DNA of 64,000 nucleotides. Source: Vreelandella jeotgali Hwa. GTDB taxonomy: Bacteria > Pseudomonadota > Gammaproteobacteria > Pseudomonadales > Halomonadaceae. The notes under the pieces are model-generated. The model had not been told where the DNA came from. It did not search any database and saw nothing but the letters and a program-made list of their open reading frames with translations. The stretch covers positions 1-64,000 of the forward strand of contig NZ_AMQY01000008.1 of NCBI RefSeq assembly GCF_000334215.1, in the 5' to 3' direction. Positions within the stretch are counted from its first letter, which is position 1. Every line of letters begins with the position of its first letter. The position numbers and the translations under genes were made by a program. This document shows positions 1 to 8,986 of this stretch, piece after piece.

Positions 1-438
1 AAGGCACGGTTGCTTGTTGCCAAAGCGCACGAGCGGGTGGTTAATGCCCGCAAGGATTTCCAGCACAAACTGTCTCGGCAGATCGTTGACGACAACCAAG
101 CGGTGATCGTCGAGACACTGAAAGTCCAAAACATGATGAAAAATGCCAGGCTCGCCAGGCACATTGGCGATGCGTCCTGGCATGCCTTGATCGAAAAGTT
201 GGCATACAAGGCAGAGGAAAAGGGAAAGCACCTGGTCAAAATTGACCAATGGTTTGCCAGTTCCAAAACCTGTCACGCATGCCAGCACAAAATGGATATG
301 ATGCCGCTACATCTCCGGTCGTGGGCGTGCCCCACCTGTCATACACGCCATGATCGGGATATTAACGCCGCGCTGAACATCAAGCATCAAGGTATCCAGC
401 AGTTAAAGACGGCAGGGCTGTCCGTCTCTGCCCACTGA
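1..438 (+). CDS. tnpB: TnpB-like RNA-guided endonuclease, C-terminal part (IS200/IS605)
   Basis: The reading frame is open to the left edge of the window, so only about 145 C-terminal residues are visible. It has the TnpB/OrfB C-terminal layout: the RuvC glutamate in VIVETLKV, a zinc ribbon with two CxxC pairs (CHAC and CPTC), and the last RuvC aspartate in RDINAALNI. TnpB proteins are transposon-encoded nucleases guided by an RNA made from the element's right end. The gene is followed by a matching right-end hairpin at 489-522. No tnpA is visible, but it could lie upstream of the window. Whether the N-terminal half is intact cannot be judged. Confidence 0.85.
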   Translation, partial: KARLLVAKAHERVVNARKDFQHKLSRQIVDDNQAVIVETLKVQNMMKNARLARHIGDASWHALIEKLAYKAEEKGKHLVKIDQWFASSKTCHACQHKMDMMPLHLRSWACPTCHTRHDRDINAALNIKHQGIQQLKTAGLSVSAH

Positions 439-531
439 GGCTCGCGTAAAGCCGGCACATGGTCGGTAGCAGCCGTTGAAGTGGGAAGCCCCGTCCGTGG
501 CGCGTTAGCGCTTGGGGCGGGGAGCAGTCAC
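420..531 (+). ncRNA. Putative omega RNA scaffold / right end of the TnpB element
   Basis: Directly after the tnpB stop lies a GC-rich hairpin with arms 489-503 and 508-522 around the loop GTTA (13 of 15 positions pair, counting wobbles). It is followed by AGCAGTCAC ending at 531. This matches the conserved right end of IS605-family elements, where the scaffold of the guide RNA is encoded and the bases just outside the element act as guide. The guide would then begin near 532. The 5' limit is a guess, and RNA production is inferred from the family. Confidence 0.5.
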
Positions 532-947
532 CGGCTATTCACAGTTGAGCCATAGGTTGTCCCCGATGTTATCCACAGCTGTTTTTCGCCAGGCGACGCT
601 TCTACTAGCGGTTTGATGGGGTTGTGTCAATGAGGCAGCATGCCGCGCTTTTTCGCCCCTGGGGCGTGAGAGCCCCGTGTGACCCGCGTTTCCGCCGAGG
701 GTCGGCAAGCGCACCGCACAGCGGAGAAGCCGAAGGCCAGCGGAGGCGGCACGCGTCTCGCAGCGGGGTGATGGGCGTGCGCAAGAGGTTATCAACAAAA
801 AGTCACGGCGATAACAAGTTGTGGATAAGTTGGTTTTCAGCGGCTGTCATTCAGCAAGGGGTCATCCCTGATCCTTGAGCCGCTCTTGATCAATGAGCCG
901 TTAACCATCACAAGTCGCCAACCATCAATAGCTTGCAAGGAGACGCC
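532..947. other. Gene-free stretch with two inverted consensus DnaA boxes
   Basis: About 415 bases without a convincing gene; two ORFs of 84-87 codons on opposite strands look like GC-rich shadows. TTATCCACA occurs at 569-577 on the plus strand and at 820-828 on the minus strand, and a one-mismatch copy TTATCAACA lies at 789-797. The similarity of the two perfect boxes continues inward: 18 of 22 bases match as an inverted repeat (569-590 against 828-807). A small GGGGC/GCCCC hairpin lies at 661-676. No fluoride riboswitch was recognised before the fluoride channel genes. Confidence 0.5.
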
Positions 948-1334
948 ATGTTCAGCCCTGTAACGCTGGCCGGTGTGGTAGCCGGTGGTGCCCTGGGCGG
1001 GGCACTACGCGCTTATGCCACCCGCGCCGGTGCGCGCCACCTGGGCGCGCAGCTGCCCTGGGGGACGCTGGCGGCCAACTACCTGGCCGCGCTGGCGCTG
1101 GGCGCGTTGACCGCTGCTGCTGCCTTGAACCATACGTCCGGGCTGCTGCTGGCCTTTGTAGCGACCGGAGCGCTGGGCGGGTTGTCCACGGTGTCGTCGC
1201 TGGCCCAGCAGACTCTGGGGCTTTGGCAGGAGGCGCGGCAGGCTGCCGCCGCGGTGTATCTCGGCCTCAGCGTGAGCGGCGGCGCGGCGCTTGCGGCACT
1301 AGGCTATTGGCTGGCCGGCGGGGTGGCGGGATGA
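948..1334 (+). CDS. crcB: Fluoride channel subunit, CrcB/FluC type (degenerate filter motif)
   Basis: A 128-residue, very hydrophobic protein with four predicted membrane segments. FluC/CrcB proteins form dual-topology dimers that export fluoride. The PWGTLAANY segment fits the family. However, the usual GG-TTFS stretch reads GALGGLSTVSSL, so the phenylalanine and the TTFS sodium-site motif are altered. The ATG at 948 is preferred because AAGGA at 937-941 lies six bases upstream; a TTG 15 bases earlier has no such site. It overlaps the next crcB by four bases (ATGA). The pair probably forms a heterodimer. Confidence 0.85.
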   Translation: MFSPVTLAGVVAGGALGGALRAYATRAGARHLGAQLPWGTLAANYLAALALGALTAAAALNHTSGLLLAFVATGALGGLSTVSSLAQQTLGLWQEARQAAAAVYLGLSVSGGAALAALGYWLAGGVAG

Positions 1335-1741
1335 GCAAGCTGCGTTTTTATCTGGCCGTGGCCGCCGGCAGCGGCCTGGGTGCCGGGGCGCGCTACCTGG
1401 TGGCGCTGGCAGCGGCCGGCGTGGTTGGCTCGGCCTTTTGGCTGCCCACGCTGGCTATCAACTTCGCCGGTGCGGCGCTGATAACCGGCTACTCGACCCG
1501 TGCGGCGCAAGACCCCGACGGCCGGCTGGCACGCTGGCACGGCTTCTGGACCACCGGGTTTTGCGGCGGCTTTACCACGTTCTCGCTGTTCAGCGTTGAG
1601 GCGGTCATGCTGTGGCAGCGTGGGCAGCCGGTGCTGGCGGTCGGCTATATAGCGCTGAGTGTGATCGGCTGGATGGTGGCCGCGCGCTTCGGGCAGCGGC
1701 TTGCGACCCTGATGCCTGGCGCCTCCGAAAAAAAACCATAA
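1331..1741 (+). CDS. crcB: Fluoride channel subunit, CrcB/FluC type (canonical motif)
   Basis: A 136-residue membrane protein with the canonical family motifs GAGARYL near the N-terminus and [13 protein letters not shown] in the third membrane segment, which provides the fluoride path and central sodium site. It starts at the ATG overlapping the previous stop, so the two subunits are translationally coupled. Because the upstream copy lacks this motif while this one keeps it, the two likely work as one asymmetric channel, as in species that carry paired crcB genes. Only 14 bases separate it from aroQ. Confidence 0.9.
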   Translation: MSKLRFYLAVAAGSGLGAGARYLVALAAAGVVGSAFWLPTLAINFAGAALITGYSTRAAQDPDGRLARWHGFWTTGFCGGFTTFSLFSVEAVMLWQRGQPVLAVGYIALSVIGWMVAARFGQRLATLMPGASEKKP

Positions 1742-1755
1742 CACAAGGATTCTGC

Positions 1756-2205
1756 ATGTCGGACTCGTTGAAAGTGCTGGTGCTGCACGGCCCCAACCTG
1801 AACCTGCTGGGGACCCGCCAGCCCGATATCTATGGCCGTGAGACCCTGGCGGACATCAACGCCGCGTTGACGCGCCGCGCCGACGCGGCGGGCGTGACGC
1901 TTGACCACCAGCAAAGCAACCACGAGGGTGAGCTGATCGACGCCATTCAGGCGGCGCGCACCGACGGCACGGCCGCCATCATCATCAACCCCGCCGCCTA
2001 TACGCATACTTCGGTGGCGATTCTTGACGCGCTCAATGCCTTCGACGGCACGGTGATCGAGGTGCATCTATCCAATGTCCACAAGCGCGAGGCGTTCCGC
2101 CAGCATTCCTATGTGTCATTGCGCGCCGACGGAGTGATCGCGGGGCTGGGCAGTCAGGGCTACCACGCGGCGCTGGACGCCGTGGTGGCCGCCCGGGCAG
2201 GTTAA
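1756..2205 (+). CDS. aroQ: 3-dehydroquinate dehydratase, type II
   Basis: A 149-residue cytosolic enzyme of the shikimate pathway that dehydrates 3-dehydroquinate to 3-dehydroshikimate. Family hallmarks are visible: [12 protein letters not shown] near the N-terminus with the region that supplies the catalytic tyrosine (DIYG), the [10 protein letters not shown] segment, [10 protein letters not shown], and the catalytic histidine in [11 protein letters not shown]. Length is normal for type II enzymes, which act as dodecamers. AAGGA at 1745-1749 supports the ATG at 1756. In many relatives aroQ precedes accB-accC; here it follows crcB and ends tail to tail with the FUSC gene, the stop codons overlapping. 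Confidence 0.95.
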   Translation: MSDSLKVLVLHGPNLNLLGTRQPDIYGRETLADINAALTRRADAAGVTLDHQQSNHEGELIDAIQAARTDGTAAIIINPAAYTHTSVAILDALNAFDGTVIEVHLSNVHKREAFRQHSYVSLRADGVIAGLGSQGYHAALDAVVAARAG

Positions 2206-4127
2206 CCACCGCGCAGCGCGGCGGTATCGTTCAACGCGTGGCGCAGCTGGCCGGCCAGGCTGTCCAGCGAGGGGATGTCCTCGCCGGGCGGCAGGTTGGC
2301 CAGTGCCTGGGTGATGCCGTCGGGGTCGCGATGGAGCCGGCGCAGTGCTCCCAGCAGCTGCCGGGCGGCGCGCTGCTCCACATCGTTAAGCCTGGCGTCC
2401 TGCAATAACGTGCGCAGATGAATCACGCTGTCGGCCAGGTTCAATATCCCCAGCGTACCGGCGTGGCTGGCGCCGCCGGCTGCCTGCGCCCGGCCCACGT
2501 GGAGCATCAGGCGCAGCAGGCGGCGATACATGCGGCCGTGCCAGCGTGCATCGGGCGGCTGGCCGTCCGACCGGCCGCACAGGCGTTCGATATCGCGCAG
2601 CATCAATCGCGCCAGGTGGGCGGCGCGGCGCGTCGGGTCCCGGGGCAGCAGCCGATAGGCAAGCGCCACCAGGGCGATGCTGGCAATCAGCGAGCCGGCG
2701 TCCAGCAATACGCTGCCGGGTAGCGTCGGGGCGTCGATGAACGGCTGGCTGGCGAGCATGAAGCACATGTTGCCATCCAGTGCGGGGATGCCGGTTTTGC
2801 TGCTGGCCCGGGCCAGACCACCGAACAGCATGAAGGGCGCCAGCAGCAGCACGATATCGCCGAGCCCCTCGGCGTGCGGCATCAATCCGATGCGGAACGC
2901 CGCGGCCAGGCTGACCCCGACGATGATGCCCTGCAACATGCGCGGTGCCAGTAACTGCGGCATGTCCATGCTCGACAGCACCATGGTGAAGGTGCAAAGC
3001 CCCATCGCCGGCAGCCAGGCGTTGCTCCAGCCCGAATAGCCCACCAGCAGCCCGGCGAGCAGAGTGACCACGCCACCCGCAGCGCCGGCAATCAGCGCCG
3101 AGGGGATGTCCCGGCGCGTGGGCAGGGTGATCGGGTCCGGCAGGTGGCGCCGGGCGCTGCGCTGTTCTCGCCAGGCGTGTCCTGCGGTTTCCGCCTGTGC
3201 CAGCTGGCCGAGCAGCCGCGCCAGCCGGGGAGAGAAGATCTCGGCCTGTTGGGCGGCGTCGTGCAGTGCGTCGCTGGCGCTACCTTGCCGGGCGGGCTGG
3301 TCGAGCTGCCGGGCAGCGCGGTTCAGGGCGTCGCCGAGCGCCTTCGGCATGGGTTGCCGAGCATCCAGGCGGGCCATGGCCAGCAGGCTCAAGGTGGCGG
3401 CGACAAAGCCGCCGCTGACCAGCGCTCCCGACGAGCGCCGCAGCGGTCCGGCATGATCGGGGTCGAGCTGCTGCTCCAGCCGGGTCAGCGTCAGCAGCAG
3501 CTCGTTGTCGGCCGGTGGCGCATCGCCTTGGGGGGAGTCCTGGAAATCGTTTCGCGCCAGCTGTCGGAGGGCGTCGCCGCTGAGACCGCGCACGCGATCG
3601 AGCAGTTCGCGCCGGGGCGGGGCCGGCAGCAGAACCATGCCCATGGCCATGACGCAGATAACGCCGATCAGCGTGCAGATGACGCGCGCCAGGGCGATGG
3701 CAGCGCCGCCGGTGCCGGCGGCCAGGCTGGGCAGCAGCACCACGCTGGCGGTAAGCCCGGCCATGAGCGCGGCATAGCCGAATGCGGCTCGAGTCAGGTG
3801 GGTCAACGCTGCACAGCCGCCGGCCCAGGCGGCCAGCAGCATCAGCGCCAGCGGCAGGGGCAGAGGTGCTGCCAGCAGGGCAAAGCCCACGGCGGCACCC
3901 GCCAGCGTGCCGACCAGGCGGTAAACGCCGCGCTCCAGCAGCAGCCCGCGCGAGGGCTGAGCCACGATCCAGACCGCCATCGGCGCCCAGAAAGCGTTGG
4001 GCAGATGGAACAGCGAGGCAATGGCAAAGGAAGTCAACGCCATGGCGGCGGTACTGGCGCCAAACACGGCGGTTTTGCGGCTCAGGCCCAGCGCCCGGGC
4101 AGCACGCGGCATGACAGATAGGGTCAT
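2202..4127 (-). CDS. FUSC-family inner-membrane transporter (aromatic acid exporter-like)
   Basis: About 641 residues with two clusters of hydrophobic helices (N-terminal and central) separated by soluble, arginine-rich segments. This is the two-half layout of FUSC/YccS/AaeB proteins, thought to export aromatic acids or other small organic anions. The ORF could open at 4199, but that would place the hem-operon terminator (4154-4178) inside the gene, so the ATG at 4127 (MTLSVMPRA) is preferred; 4112 is also possible. Neither start has a clear ribosome binding site. Substrate unknown. Confidence 0.75.
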   Translation of the reverse strand: MTLSVMPRAARALGLSRKTAVFGASTAAMALTSFAIASLFHLPNAFWAPMAVWIVAQPSRGLLLERGVYRLVGTLAGAAVGFALLAAPLPLPLALMLLAAWAGGCAALTHLTRAAFGYAALMAGLTASVVLLPSLAAGTGGAAIALARVICTLIGVICVMAMGMVLLPAPPRRELLDRVRGLSGDALRQLARNDFQDSPQGDAPPADNELLLTLTRLEQQLDPDHAGPLRRSSGALVSGGFVAATLSLLAMARLDARQPMPKALGDALNRAARQLDQPARQGSASDALHDAAQQAEIFSPRLARLLGQLAQAETAGHAWREQRSARRHLPDPITLPTRRDIPSALIAGAAGGVVTLLAGLLVGYSGWSNAWLPAMGLCTFTMVLSSMDMPQLLAPRMLQGIIVGVSLAAAFRIGLMPHAEGLGDIVLLLAPFMLFGGLARASSKTGIPALDGNMCFMLASQPFIDAPTLPGSVLLDAGSLIASIALVALAYRLLPRDPTRRAAHLARLMLRDIERLCGRSDGQPPDARWHGRMYRRLLRLMLHVGRAQAAGGASHAGTLGILNLADSVIHLRTLLQDARLNDVEQRAARQLLGALRRLHRDPDGITQALANLPPGEDIPSLDSLAGQLRHALNDTAALRGG

Positions 4128-4153
4128 ATCAATGAAAGCAGGACGGGTGACGT

Positions 4154-4178
4154 AAAAAAGGGCGCCGTTAGGCGCCCT
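4154..4178 (-). terminator. Intrinsic terminator of the hemCDXY operon
   Basis: On the minus strand a perfect 8-bp stem (AGGGCGCC / GGCGCCCT, loop of four bases) is followed at once by a run of T residues. It lies about 45 bases after the hemY stop and before the preferred start of the FUSC gene. Confidence 0.85.
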
Positions 4179-4220
4179 GATGATGACGATAGTAGCCATG
4201 TTATCACGGCACGGCCGCTA

Positions 4221-5492
4221 TCAGGCGCTCTTCCTGTGTTTGCCCCGGTTCTTGCCTTTGGCGGCGTCGTCCGCCTGGTCGCTGTCAGGCTGGGGCAGCG
4301 ACGGCAGCGACTTGGCCAGCATTTCCACGCTGTGTCGGTAGTAGAGCTGGCTCTTGTTGTGCTCGCCCAGGCTGGCATAGAGCCGCGCCAGCTCGGCGCA
4401 GACCACGCCGTTGGGGCGCTGACGCTGACTGGCCTCGAAGTATTCCTGCGCTTTGGTCCAGGCGCCGGTGCGCAGCGACAGCCGCCCGCAGGCCAGCAGC
4501 AGCTCGGGGTCGTTGGGCCGCTCCTTGAGCCAGCCTTCGGCCTTGGCCAGCTGGCGGCGGGTGTCCACGTTGAGCATGCCGTAGCGCTTCACCAGCCGCG
4601 CATCCCAGTGGTAATCCAGCGAATGGCTGAGCAGGCGTTCGGCGATGGTATTTTCATCGGCCTGGATCAGCGCTTCGGCGTAGAGCACGATCAGCTCGGT
4701 GTTGGCCCGGAGGTAGTCGGGCATGTCGGCCCAGAGGCTGCGCACGCGTTCGATATCGCCGGGGTTTTTAGCCTCGAAGATAATCAGCTCGCGGTAGGCG
4801 CGGGTTTCCAGCTGTTCGCGCTCGGCAGCGGAGATCAGCTTCTGCGCGGCCAGACGCGGAATCAGGCGGCGCAGGCCGTCCCAGTCGTTGACGCTCAGGT
4901 GCACCTGCTTGAGCAGCTTGAGCACCTGGGGATGATTGGCGAGCTTCTTGTCCAGGCGGTTGAGGATGGCCAGCGCCTCTTCGGGCTGCTGGCGGTCGAT
5001 CATCAGCTGTGCCTGCATCAGGCCGATGGCGGCATCGGCGCCGTCGGTGGACAGCTGCGCCTGGTTCAGATGCCGTTGCGACTGGTCATAGCGCCCCTGG
5101 TAGTGCGCCGCGAGCGCCGCCGAGAGGTGGTTGACCAGCGGCGTGCTGGAGTCGTCGGCCGAGTGGGCGAGGGTTTTCTCGGCTTTTTTCCAGCGACCTT
5201 CGGTGAGCGAGACCAGCCCGCGCACGGTACGCTTCATGGCCCGGCGGTTGCGCGCCCGGCCGTTCCAGCGGCGAAAGCGGCCTACCGGGCGCAGCAGGCC
5301 GGTCAGCAGGCGCAGGACGAAGTGCAGCACGACAAAGGCGACAAACAGCAGCACCAGGCCAAACCAGAACGAGGTTTGCACCGAGGTATCGCCCACGCGC
5401 ACCAGCCAGTAGCCGGGCACCGACATCATCAGATGCCCGAACAGCGCGCCGAGCGCGAGCCCGGCAACGATCAGTAATACGAGCTTTCTCAT
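4221..5492 (-). CDS. hemY: HemY-like membrane protein with TPR repeats
   Basis: A 423-residue protein with two N-terminal membrane segments (roughly residues 5-25 and 40-62), a basic stretch, then a long helical region of tetratricopeptide-type repeats. This is the gammaproteobacterial HemY (HemY_N domain) encoded at the end of hemCDXY operons; it is not the protoporphyrinogen oxidase also called HemY. Its role is unclear, probably protein contacts that link tetrapyrrole synthesis to the membrane. It overlaps hemX by four bases (ATGA) and is the last gene before the terminator. The C-terminus is highly charged and lysine-rich. Confidence 0.9.
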   Translation of the reverse strand: MRKLVLLIVAGLALGALFGHLMMSVPGYWLVRVGDTSVQTSFWFGLVLLFVAFVVLHFVLRLLTGLLRPVGRFRRWNGRARNRRAMKRTVRGLVSLTEGRWKKAEKTLAHSADDSSTPLVNHLSAALAAHYQGRYDQSQRHLNQAQLSTDGADAAIGLMQAQLMIDRQQPEEALAILNRLDKKLANHPQVLKLLKQVHLSVNDWDGLRRLIPRLAAQKLISAAEREQLETRAYRELIIFEAKNPGDIERVRSLWADMPDYLRANTELIVLYAEALIQADENTIAERLLSHSLDYHWDARLVKRYGMLNVDTRRQLAKAEGWLKERPNDPELLLACGRLSLRTGAWTKAQEYFEASQRQRPNGVVCAELARLYASLGEHNKSQLYYRHSVEMLAKSLPSLPQPDSDQADDAAKGKNRGKHRKSA

Positions 5493-6967
5493 GCCCCACC
5501 TCCGCTTTCGCGGCGCGCTTCAAACCGCTTGTCGATAAACTCGGCCAGCGCCTGCTGAGAGCCGCTGATATCAGGCAGCTCGGGCTTGATGGAGGTCTGC
5601 TTGAGCTCTTCCAGACGGCTGATCACGCCCTGGGTATCGGGGCGGTCGGTATCGTAATAGCCGTTGATGAGTTCCAGCGCGTCGTCGATGCTGCCCTCGA
5701 AAAGGGTCTGTTCCTGCTTGAGCAGCGCCAGCTGGGCCTGTTCCATCATCAGCCGCAGGCTTTGCCCCAGGTAGGCTTCCTGCTCGGGCGTGACCAGCGT
5801 TTCCAGGCCTTCATCATGCTGACGGACAACCACCAGGTCCTTGAGCTCCTCGCCGAAGCGGGCGAGCTGACGCGGGAAGGGCCCCTCGGGCGCTTCGTCC
5901 ATGTCCGATTCGGCTTTTTGCGCTTCGACATCCTGGTCGAGGTGCAGGCTGCGGATGCGTTCCTGCTGGGCATCCAGCGCCAGGTAAAGCCCGGTGCGGT
6001 CCACGTTGGGCACGGCGTCCAGGCGGGAAATTTCGTCGGCAATCCGACGGCGTACCGGGGTCAGCGCCGGGTTGTCGGCGTCTTCCAGACGCTGGTCGGC
6101 CGAATTCAGCAGCGCCGCGGCGCCCTGAACGTCGCCTTCAAACTGCAGGCGCTGGTTGGCCAGCCGCAGCAGGTAAGCGGCCTCGGCGTGGAGCCAGTCG
6201 CGCTCGTCGGTGTCCTGTTCCTGCGAGAGCTGGGTGAGCACCTTATCGAGGGTCTTGTCCATGCTCTGGCGGTAGTCGGAAAACTCGCTACGCAGCGATC
6301 CCAGGGTGTTGTCGAGCTTCTGGCTGCGCTTCTTCTCGCCGCTTTCCAGGCGCGAGGCCAGGTCGTCAACGCGCTGCTTCGAGGCGCTGCCCACGGCTTC
6401 TTCCGCTACCGAATCGAGGCGCTGCTGCTGGCTTTGCAGCCGCTGCCAGCCCTGCCAGGCAAGAAACGCCAGCGCGGCCGCGACGATCAACACCAGCAGG
6501 ATAGCCAGCAGTCCGGCCTTGCTGCCGCCCGCCGCTTTGGCGTTTTGCGGCGGCTGACCGCCACCGCCGCCGCCGGTGTTGCGACTATCGTTGCGGTTAT
6601 TGTCGCCGGGCTTTTTATCCTCGGGCTTTGGGTCGCCGGAATCCTTGTTGCTGGAGTTTTTGTTGCCAGTGTTTTTATGGCCGGAGTCTTTGTTGCCAGA
6701 GCTTTTATCGCCGGGCCTGGGGTCATTGCCCGCTTTCTGACGGTCCGCCTTGTCGTCGGCCTTTTTGTCTTGGTCTTTTTGCGTCTGGACCTTTTGGGCA
6801 TTGTGCCTGTTGTTGCCCTTGCCTTTGCCACCCTTGTGGCGGGCCTTGTTCGATGGCGCGTCGGACGCGGCCGCGGTGTCATCGGGCGTGGTGCCTTGCG
6901 TGACGTCGTTGCGCTTGGCGTCGTCCGCCTTGGGCGCCTCGTCCTGATCATGGGAGTGTTGGTTCAT
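5489..6967 (-). CDS. hemX: HemX-family membrane protein with repetitive N-terminal linker
   Basis: A 492-residue protein. Residues 1-150 are extremely polar and low in complexity, with degenerate 5-residue repeats rich in N, K, D, S and G. One membrane segment follows (about 155-175), then a periplasmic coiled-coil and helical HemX domain. HemX is often annotated as uroporphyrinogen-III C-methyltransferase by position, but no SAM-binding methyltransferase motif is visible here. It sits between hemD and hemY in one minus-strand operon, 16 bases after hemD. The cytoplasmic linker is longer than in enterobacterial HemX. Confidence 0.88.
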   Translation of the reverse strand: MNQHSHDQDEAPKADDAKRNDVTQGTTPDDTAAASDAPSNKARHKGGKGKGNNRHNAQKVQTQKDQDKKADDKADRQKAGNDPRPGDKSSGNKDSGHKNTGNKNSSNKDSGDPKPEDKKPGDNNRNDSRNTGGGGGGQPPQNAKAAGGSKAGLLAILLVLIVAAALAFLAWQGWQRLQSQQQRLDSVAEEAVGSASKQRVDDLASRLESGEKKRSQKLDNTLGSLRSEFSDYRQSMDKTLDKVLTQLSQEQDTDERDWLHAEAAYLLRLANQRLQFEGDVQGAAALLNSADQRLEDADNPALTPVRRRIADEISRLDAVPNVDRTGLYLALDAQQERIRSLHLDQDVEAQKAESDMDEAPEGPFPRQLARFGEELKDLVVVRQHDEGLETLVTPEQEAYLGQSLRLMMEQAQLALLKQEQTLFEGSIDDALELINGYYDTDRPDTQGVISRLEELKQTSIKPELPDISGSQQALAEFIDKRFEARRESGGGA

Positions 6968-6983
6968 GTGTCACTAGCCTTTG

Positions 6984-7778
6984 TTAAATTCCTTGATCGA
7001 CATCGGCGCCCGGTGGAGAGCCAACGCGCGCGAGCGCGGCGGTCAGGGCGGGCGGTGTAGCCCCTGACGCCACGATGGTGGCCGTAAAGCCCAGCGTGCC
7101 AGCCAGTGTAGCCAATCGTTGGCTGGAAACGATTAGCGGTTGGTGCAAGGCGGCCAGGTCGCACCATTTTGCCAGATGTTGCAGCATTTCGCCGCTGGTG
7201 ACGATCAACGCCCGGTAACGGCCGTGGTGAAGCCGCTCGCGCGATGCCCGGGGCGGCGGCTGGTATTCGCGGCGGTAGATTTCGCTGCGGGTGACCCGGG
7301 CGCCGCGTTCCTGCAGGGTTTGGGTCATCAGCAGACGGCCGCCTTCGCCGGCGACCAGCAGGATCCTTTCCGGCATGCCGTGGCCGCTGCCGCCCGGGTG
7401 ACGCAGCGAGGGTAGCGTCAGCAATGCCTCGGTGGTGTCCTCGGCGGCGTCTTCCGGTGGCGTGCGTACGCGCACGCCAAGCCGCTGGTGCAGCACCTCG
7501 GCGGTGGCCATGCCGACGCTGTAATAGGCGATCCCCACGGGCAGCTGCGGCCAGTAGCGGTCCAGGGCATCGGCCAGGCAGTGGGCGGCAAAGGGGCTGA
7601 CCACGATGATTTTGGCGTACTGGTCGATATCCATCCAGCAGCTGCGCTGTTCGGGCGTCTCGGTGAGCGGTATGAGCTGCATGACCGGCAGCTTCTCGAC
7701 CGCGTGGCCGCTGTGGCGCAGGGCATCGGCGAGCGCATCACCGCGCTCGCCGGGACGGGTGACCAGTACCGGCTGCAT
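6984..7778 (-). CDS. hemD: Uroporphyrinogen-III synthase
   Basis: A 264-residue HemD-fold protein that closes the linear tetrapyrrole hydroxymethylbilane while inverting ring D. The family is poorly conserved in sequence; the call rests on the VLVTRPGERG start, the VVSPFAAHCLADAL segment, the RILLVAGEGGR segment at mid length, VTSGEMLQHL in the second domain, and its position two bases after hemC. Product feeds haem, sirohaem and cobalamin. Start is the ATG at 7778. Confidence 0.93.
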   Translation of the reverse strand: MQPVLVTRPGERGDALADALRHSGHAVEKLPVMQLIPLTETPEQRSCWMDIDQYAKIIVVSPFAAHCLADALDRYWPQLPVGIAYYSVGMATAEVLHQRLGVRVRTPPEDAAEDTTEALLTLPSLRHPGGSGHGMPERILLVAGEGGRLLMTQTLQERGARVTRSEIYRREYQPPPRASRERLHHGRYRALIVTSGEMLQHLAKWCDLAALHQPLIVSSQRLATLAGTLGFTATIVASGATPPALTAALARVGSPPGADVDQGI

Positions 7779-7780
7779 GC

Positions 7781-8722
7781 CTACTGGCGGCCGTAAACGT
7801 CGGCGAGAATGTCGCCGGCGCCCTGGTCGAGCAGCTCGTCAGCGATGCGAATGCCCAGCGCCTCGGGCTCGTGCATGGAGCCCCTGCCTTCGGCGCGCAG
7901 CACTTCGGTGCCTTCCGGGTTGCCCACCAGGCCGCGCAGCCAGAGGGTTTCGTTATCCCGGTCGAGGATTGCATGGCCGCCGATGGGGACCTGGCAGCCG
8001 CCTTCCAGGCGGGTGTTCATGGCGCGTTCGGCGCGGACCCGGGTGGCGGTGTCGGCATCGTCGAGCGGTGTGAGCAGGCCAATCATTTCCGGATCGTGCA
8101 GGCGGCATTCGATGCCCAGCGCTCCCTGGCCGCAGGCGGGCAGAGAAACTTCCGGCGGCAGCGCCCTGGTGATGCGGTCCTCAAGCCCCAGGCGCTTGAG
8201 GCCCGAGGTGGCGAGAATGATGGCGTCAAATTCGCCGTCGTCGAGCTTGCCCAGGCGCGTCTGGACGTTGCCGCGCAGGTTGAGAATCTCCAGATCCGGC
8301 CGCGCTTCGCGCAGCTGCAGCCCCCGGCGCAGGCTGGCGGTGCCCACTTTGGCGCCTTCGGGCAGGTCGTCCACGTCCCGGTAGTGGTTGGAAACGAAGG
8401 CGTCGGTGGGGTCGGAGCCGTCGAGAATCACCGACAGCCCCAGCCCCTCGGGGAAGCTCATGGGCACGTCCTTCATCGAGTGCACGGCAATGTCGGCGCG
8501 GCCGTCGAGCATGGCTTCTTCCAGCTCCTTGACGAACAGCCCCTTGCCGCCAATCTTGGCCAGCGGCGTATCGATGATCTTGTCGCCCTTGGTGGAAATG
8601 GCCACCAGCTCGACGTCCAGCTCGGGGTGGGTGGTCATCAAGCGCTCACGCACATGCTCGGCCTGCCACATGGCCAGTTGGCTTTTGCGCGTGGCGATAC
8701 GCAACTTGTTAAAGGATGGCAC
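7781..8722 (-). CDS. hemC: Hydroxymethylbilane synthase (porphobilinogen deaminase)
   Basis: A 313-residue enzyme that joins four porphobilinogens into hydroxymethylbilane. Conserved parts include the [10 protein letters not shown] start, [17 protein letters not shown], and [10 protein letters not shown], whose cysteine (about 243) carries the dipyrromethane cofactor. The ORF opens at 8764, but the GTG at 8722 is the likely start: it has GGGGAG six bases upstream and gives the normal family length. First gene of the hemCDXY operon, divergent from argH. Confidence 0.96.
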   Translation of the reverse strand: MPSFNKLRIATRKSQLAMWQAEHVRERLMTTHPELDVELVAISTKGDKIIDTPLAKIGGKGLFVKELEEAMLDGRADIAVHSMKDVPMSFPEGLGLSVILDGSDPTDAFVSNHYRDVDDLPEGAKVGTASLRRGLQLREARPDLEILNLRGNVQTRLGKLDDGEFDAIILATSGLKRLGLEDRITRALPPEVSLPACGQGALGIECRLHDPEMIGLLTPLDDADTATRVRAERAMNTRLEGGCQVPIGGHAILDRDNETLWLRGLVGNPEGTEVLRAEGRGSMHEPEALGIRIADELLDQGAGDILADVYGRQ

Positions 8723-8772
8723 GTTATTCTCCCCAGGGTCGCTAAACGACCGTATAAAAGACAATGGAACCC

Positions 8773-8801
8773 ATCATAAAGCACCTGAGCAGCCAGGAAA
8801 A
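8773..8801 (-). promoter_or_regulatory. hemC: Candidate hemC promoter
   Basis: In the hemC-argH divergent region the minus strand reads TTTTCC, 17 bases, TATGAT. The -10 hexamer matches sigma-70 in five of six positions, the -35 only weakly. Placed about 45 bases before the hemC start. Tentative. Confidence 0.3.
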
Positions 8802-8986
8802 ATCGCGCCCCGGGGCGTGCCGCAGGCCCCGGCGACTCTGGTACACTTTTGCCCATCGGTACATTCTGCTTTTTATCTTCGCATAACATCCTTGACCTTG
8901 TGCCATGCGCCCGGCGTTTTGTCGCATGGCGGCGTTACCCGCGTCCGGGCCTGCGATGCCAACTGCATACCTGAGGGACTTTTGCC

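Noticed and set aside
569-828. Chromosomal replication origin
   Set aside because: Only two or three DnaA boxes, no AT-rich unwinding tract and no dnaA, dnaN, gidA or parA nearby.
535-878. Two ORFs of 84-87 codons in the region after tnpB
   Set aside because: They overlap on opposite strands, are arginine/proline-rich and have no ribosome binding site or domain.
880-947. Fluoride riboswitch before crcB
   Set aside because: The leader shows neither the conserved GG-ATGG core nor the expected pseudoknot arrangement.
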